From: Tillus elongatus
Lineage: Eukaryota > Arthropoda > Insecta > Coleoptera > Cleridae
Length of the DNA: 64,000 bases
Direction of reading: 5' to 3'
Assembly: GCA_964006375.1 (NCBI GenBank)
Contig: OZ023267.1
Coordinates: forward strand, 82,299,906-82,363,905
A program made the position numbers and the translations under genes. Below the pieces are notes generated by a model. It worked only from the letters and a program-made list of their open reading frames with translations, had not been told where the DNA came from and searched no databases. Shown here in pieces: positions 62,065-64,000 of the stretch; position 1 is the stretch's first letter, and each line of letters opens with the position of its first letter.

Positions 62065-63003
62065 GTGAGCCCGCGAATCTGCAGGGAAAACAACTTTACA
62101 GTAGAAATTCACGACCGCGAGGCATGGAGGGAGGAGACGCCAGGCATACCACGGGACGCGCTCGTCTGGTTCACGGGCGGATCCGGCGGAGAGCGAGGGA
62201 CGGGGGCAGGTGTCTATTCAGAAAGACCGAGGGTAAGTCATAGTATTTCCCCCGGAGTCCATGCAACGGTCTTTCAGGCGGAAATGTATGCCATCCTGCA
62301 CTGCATGCGAGAGAACAAGAGGGGCTACACCAACAAGCGGATCCTCATAGCCACAGACAGCCAGGCAGCCCTTAAGGCCCTAAGTAGCCCACGGATAGAT
62401 TTCTGGCTGGTGAGTGAGTGCCGAGACGAGACGAGCGACCTGGCTGGGCAGAATGGGGTCACCCTCATCTGGGTGCCGGGTCACTCGGAGGTCAAAGGCA
62501 ATAAAGAAGCTGACAGTCTCGTGAAGAGAGGGTCAGCAGAACCATTTATGGGACCAGAACCAGCTCTGAGCGTGACAAAGAGCACTGCCAGGGGAACCAT
62601 TAAGTCCTGGGTCAGAAACCAACACAAGGTGTACTGGGCGGATTGTCCAGGGCTCAGGCATGGGAAGTCAATAATTGACGGACCCAGTTCAAAGAGAGCT
62701 GTGGATCTGCTAAATCTTAGCAGAGTACAGCTCAGAAACACAACAGGTCTCTTGACGGGACACATGGCCGTCAAGAAACACCTGCATAAAATGGGGCGGT
62801 TTGAGGGGGCCCTCACATGCAGACTCCGCGGCGAGGGGGAGGAATTAGCCCAGCACATCTTGTGCGAGTGTAAAGCTCTGGACTGCAAAAGACAACTGAT
62901 CTACGGTCAGTCTAGACCGGAGACAGAGCATTATAAAACTTCACCCTACCAATTGCTGTGGATACTAGTTAAAGGCACAGTGATTTTGGAATGGGTGGAG
63001 TAA
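62065..63003 (+). CDS. LINE ORF2 C-terminus with RNase H domain, copy 2
   Basis: A long open stretch (about 310 codons) coding for an RNase H fold: WFTGGSGGERGTGAGVYSE (the first Asp of the usual DGS/TDGS is Gly here), AEMYAILHCMREN with the catalytic Glu, IATDSQAALKAL with the catalytic Asp, and VTLIWVPGHSEVKGNKEADS with the last acidic residue. A zinc-knuckle-like end follows (HILCECKALDC). Loss of the first acidic residue suggests the enzyme is inactive even though the frame is open. Confidence 0.85.
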   Translation: MSPRICRENNFTVEIHDREAWREETPGIPRDALVWFTGGSGGERGTGAGVYSERPRVSHSISPGVHATVFQAEMYAILHCMRENKRGYTNKRILIATDSQAALKALSSPRIDFWLVSECRDETSDLAGQNGVTLIWVPGHSEVKGNKEADSLVKRGSAEPFMGPEPALSVTKSTARGTIKSWVRNQHKVYWADCPGLRHGKSIIDGPSSKRAVDLLNLSRVQLRNTTGLLTGHMAVKKHLHKMGRFEGALTCRLRGEGEELAQHILCECKALDCKRQLIYGQSRPETEHYKTSPYQLLWILVKGTVILEWVE

Positions 63004-63090
63004 AAATACTGAGGGCATGCACAATAAGCCAAAGGCTGCAGCGCTATCGGGGTGGCTCAGCGGCGGACGAGCCCTGAGGGAAAAAAATCA

Positions 63091-63177
63091 AAATCATTGT
63101 CACAGCCTAAAGTTAATATCACCTTGTCGTTACAAAGTTAACTCTCTGTCTACAGCAATTATTTTCATTTAGTTGTA
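63091..63177. other. Short unassigned spacer between two LINEs
   Basis: Nothing recognised. Confidence 0.5.
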
Positions 63178-64000
63178 GTGATGATAATGATGATGACGAT
63201 GATAATAATAATAATTATAATTTTATTCACCATCAGTATTTTTCAAATACATGACCAGTCAACAAAATGTAAATAATAATATATGTATATATAATGTGGC
63301 AATTCAATACAATTAGATCAATAAAACTTTTAAAATAGTAGTACTGTAAAACTTTTAAAAACAGCACACCTTAAAACAATATGAAATATAAAGGACTCTG
63401 TGAAAACAAAATTTAACAAACAAAATAAATAAATAACATGACACAATTACTTAATTCTGAACAGACAAATATATAAAATGAAGCCACCGGAATCATGTAT
63501 TCCTCAACTGAATAAATTGTATGTGAAAGCAAATGAGCTATGACACCTCTTTTAAAAGCCCTAGGTGTTGAACAGTCCTTCAGTGTGTCGGTAAGCTTGT
63601 TAAATAATTTGATTTATATATAGTTGGTTCAGTGTTGACTAGCCTTTAGTCTGAGTAGCGGTGTAGCAAGGTCATTTTTGTGCCTTGCCTTATAACTACG
63701 AAAATCACTATTCATCAGCAAGTTGACATTATTATCCCACACATGGAGAAGGCAGGTGAGTACATAACAACTAATGATGGTTAAACATCCCATTTTCCTT
63801 GTAAAGATCCCTATACCTGCGCAGTGGATCCACACCACTAATAGCACTTATAACCTTCTTTTGCTGAAGTGGGACGCTATTCAGCTGAAGCACCGTATGT
63901 GTGTATCGAATAAAAAATTTGTAAAATGAACCACCCAATCTGGCTGGTAAAGACACTTGCAGTATTTACATATTATATCTAAGACCAAATTTGAATTTAG
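63178..64000 (-). mobile_element. LINE 3' end at the right edge, truncated by the window
   Basis: Minus-strand coding (63771-63956, then 63629-63847) with PLQQKKVISAISGVDPLRRY and CLLHVWDNN typical of LINE ORF2 C-termini. Frameshifts follow, and a final VEEYM-type end lies near 63500. The 3' UTR ends in a GAT/ATA-rich tail at about 63178-63220. The rest of the element lies beyond 64000. Confidence 0.6.

Larger units (their letters stand above)
58140..63090 (+). mobile_element. I/LOA-type LINE with RNase H, copy 2
   Basis: About 4.9 kb: ORF1, then endonuclease, RT and RNase H in ORF2, in the order of I-superfamily LINEs. It lies antisense to the SIPA1L-like gene. It is GC-rich against an AT-rich background. 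The 5' end is shorter than copy 1 by about 220 bases. The 3' end is near CCCTGAGGGAAAAAAATC at about 63075-63090. Multiple frameshifts make it inactive. Confidence 0.88.

Overview
The window looks like a slice of a large, repeat-choked arthropod (most likely insect) nuclear genome. The reasons are: AT-rich sequence with spliceosomal exons bounded by GT/AG; BEL/Pao and Ty3/Gypsy LTR elements; several LINE clades; Penelope-like elements with GIY-YIG domains; a tRNA-derived SINE; a Tc1/mariner relic; and very long dinucleotide microsatellites. I see no bacterial operon, rRNA or free-standing tRNA gene. The species cannot be fixed from the sequence.

Layout. 1-2.6 kb: minus-strand BEL/Pao element whose reverse transcriptase is split by a hairpin repeat (about 530-807). 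2.9-5.4 kb: SINE and interspersed repeats. 5.2-6.4 kb: decayed gag-like sequence with a minisatellite. 7.5-10.4 kb: exons of a decayed SWIM/YqaJ-type gene. 9.26-15.69 kb: a giant palindrome with arms of about 2.9 kb, which duplicates the YqaJ exons and a SINE. 15.7-17.3 kb: Penelope-like element (PLE). 19.1-22.8 kb: gag-like ORF plus an inserted LINE. 24.0-25.9 kb: PLE core between two inverted arms. 26.7-34.6 kb: compound microsatellite, then a 7.2 kb Ty3/Gypsy element with both LTRs and gag, pol and env remnants. 34.8-36.4 kb: LINE. 36.9-38.5 kb: first copy of an I/LOA-type LINE, cut off by a 1.7 kb microsatellite. 40.3-44.7 kb: minisatellite, then a PLE split by a nested LINE. 45.7-52.6 kb: MITE-like and TA-linked repeats. 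52.6-54.4 kb: LINE 3' end and Tc1/mariner relic. 54.8-57.8 kb: two exons of a SIPA1L-type Rap-GAP gene on the minus strand. 58.1-63.1 kb: second, longer I/LOA-type LINE. 63.2-64.0 kb: another LINE 3' end.

The only convincing host gene is the SIPA1L-like one: two open exons encode part of the Rap-GAP domain and the PDZ domain, with good splice sites. Everything else is mobile, derived from mobile DNA, or simple repeat, and nearly all element ORFs carry stops or frameshifts.

The most interesting signal is a family of hammerhead-ribozyme-like motifs: a CTGATGA-like core, a covarying stem, GAAAC, and often a short palindrome followed by GTC. They recur in the 3' regions of three different PLEs and in several stand-alone tails. 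Second is the giant palindrome, whose centre contains an older short inverted repeat.
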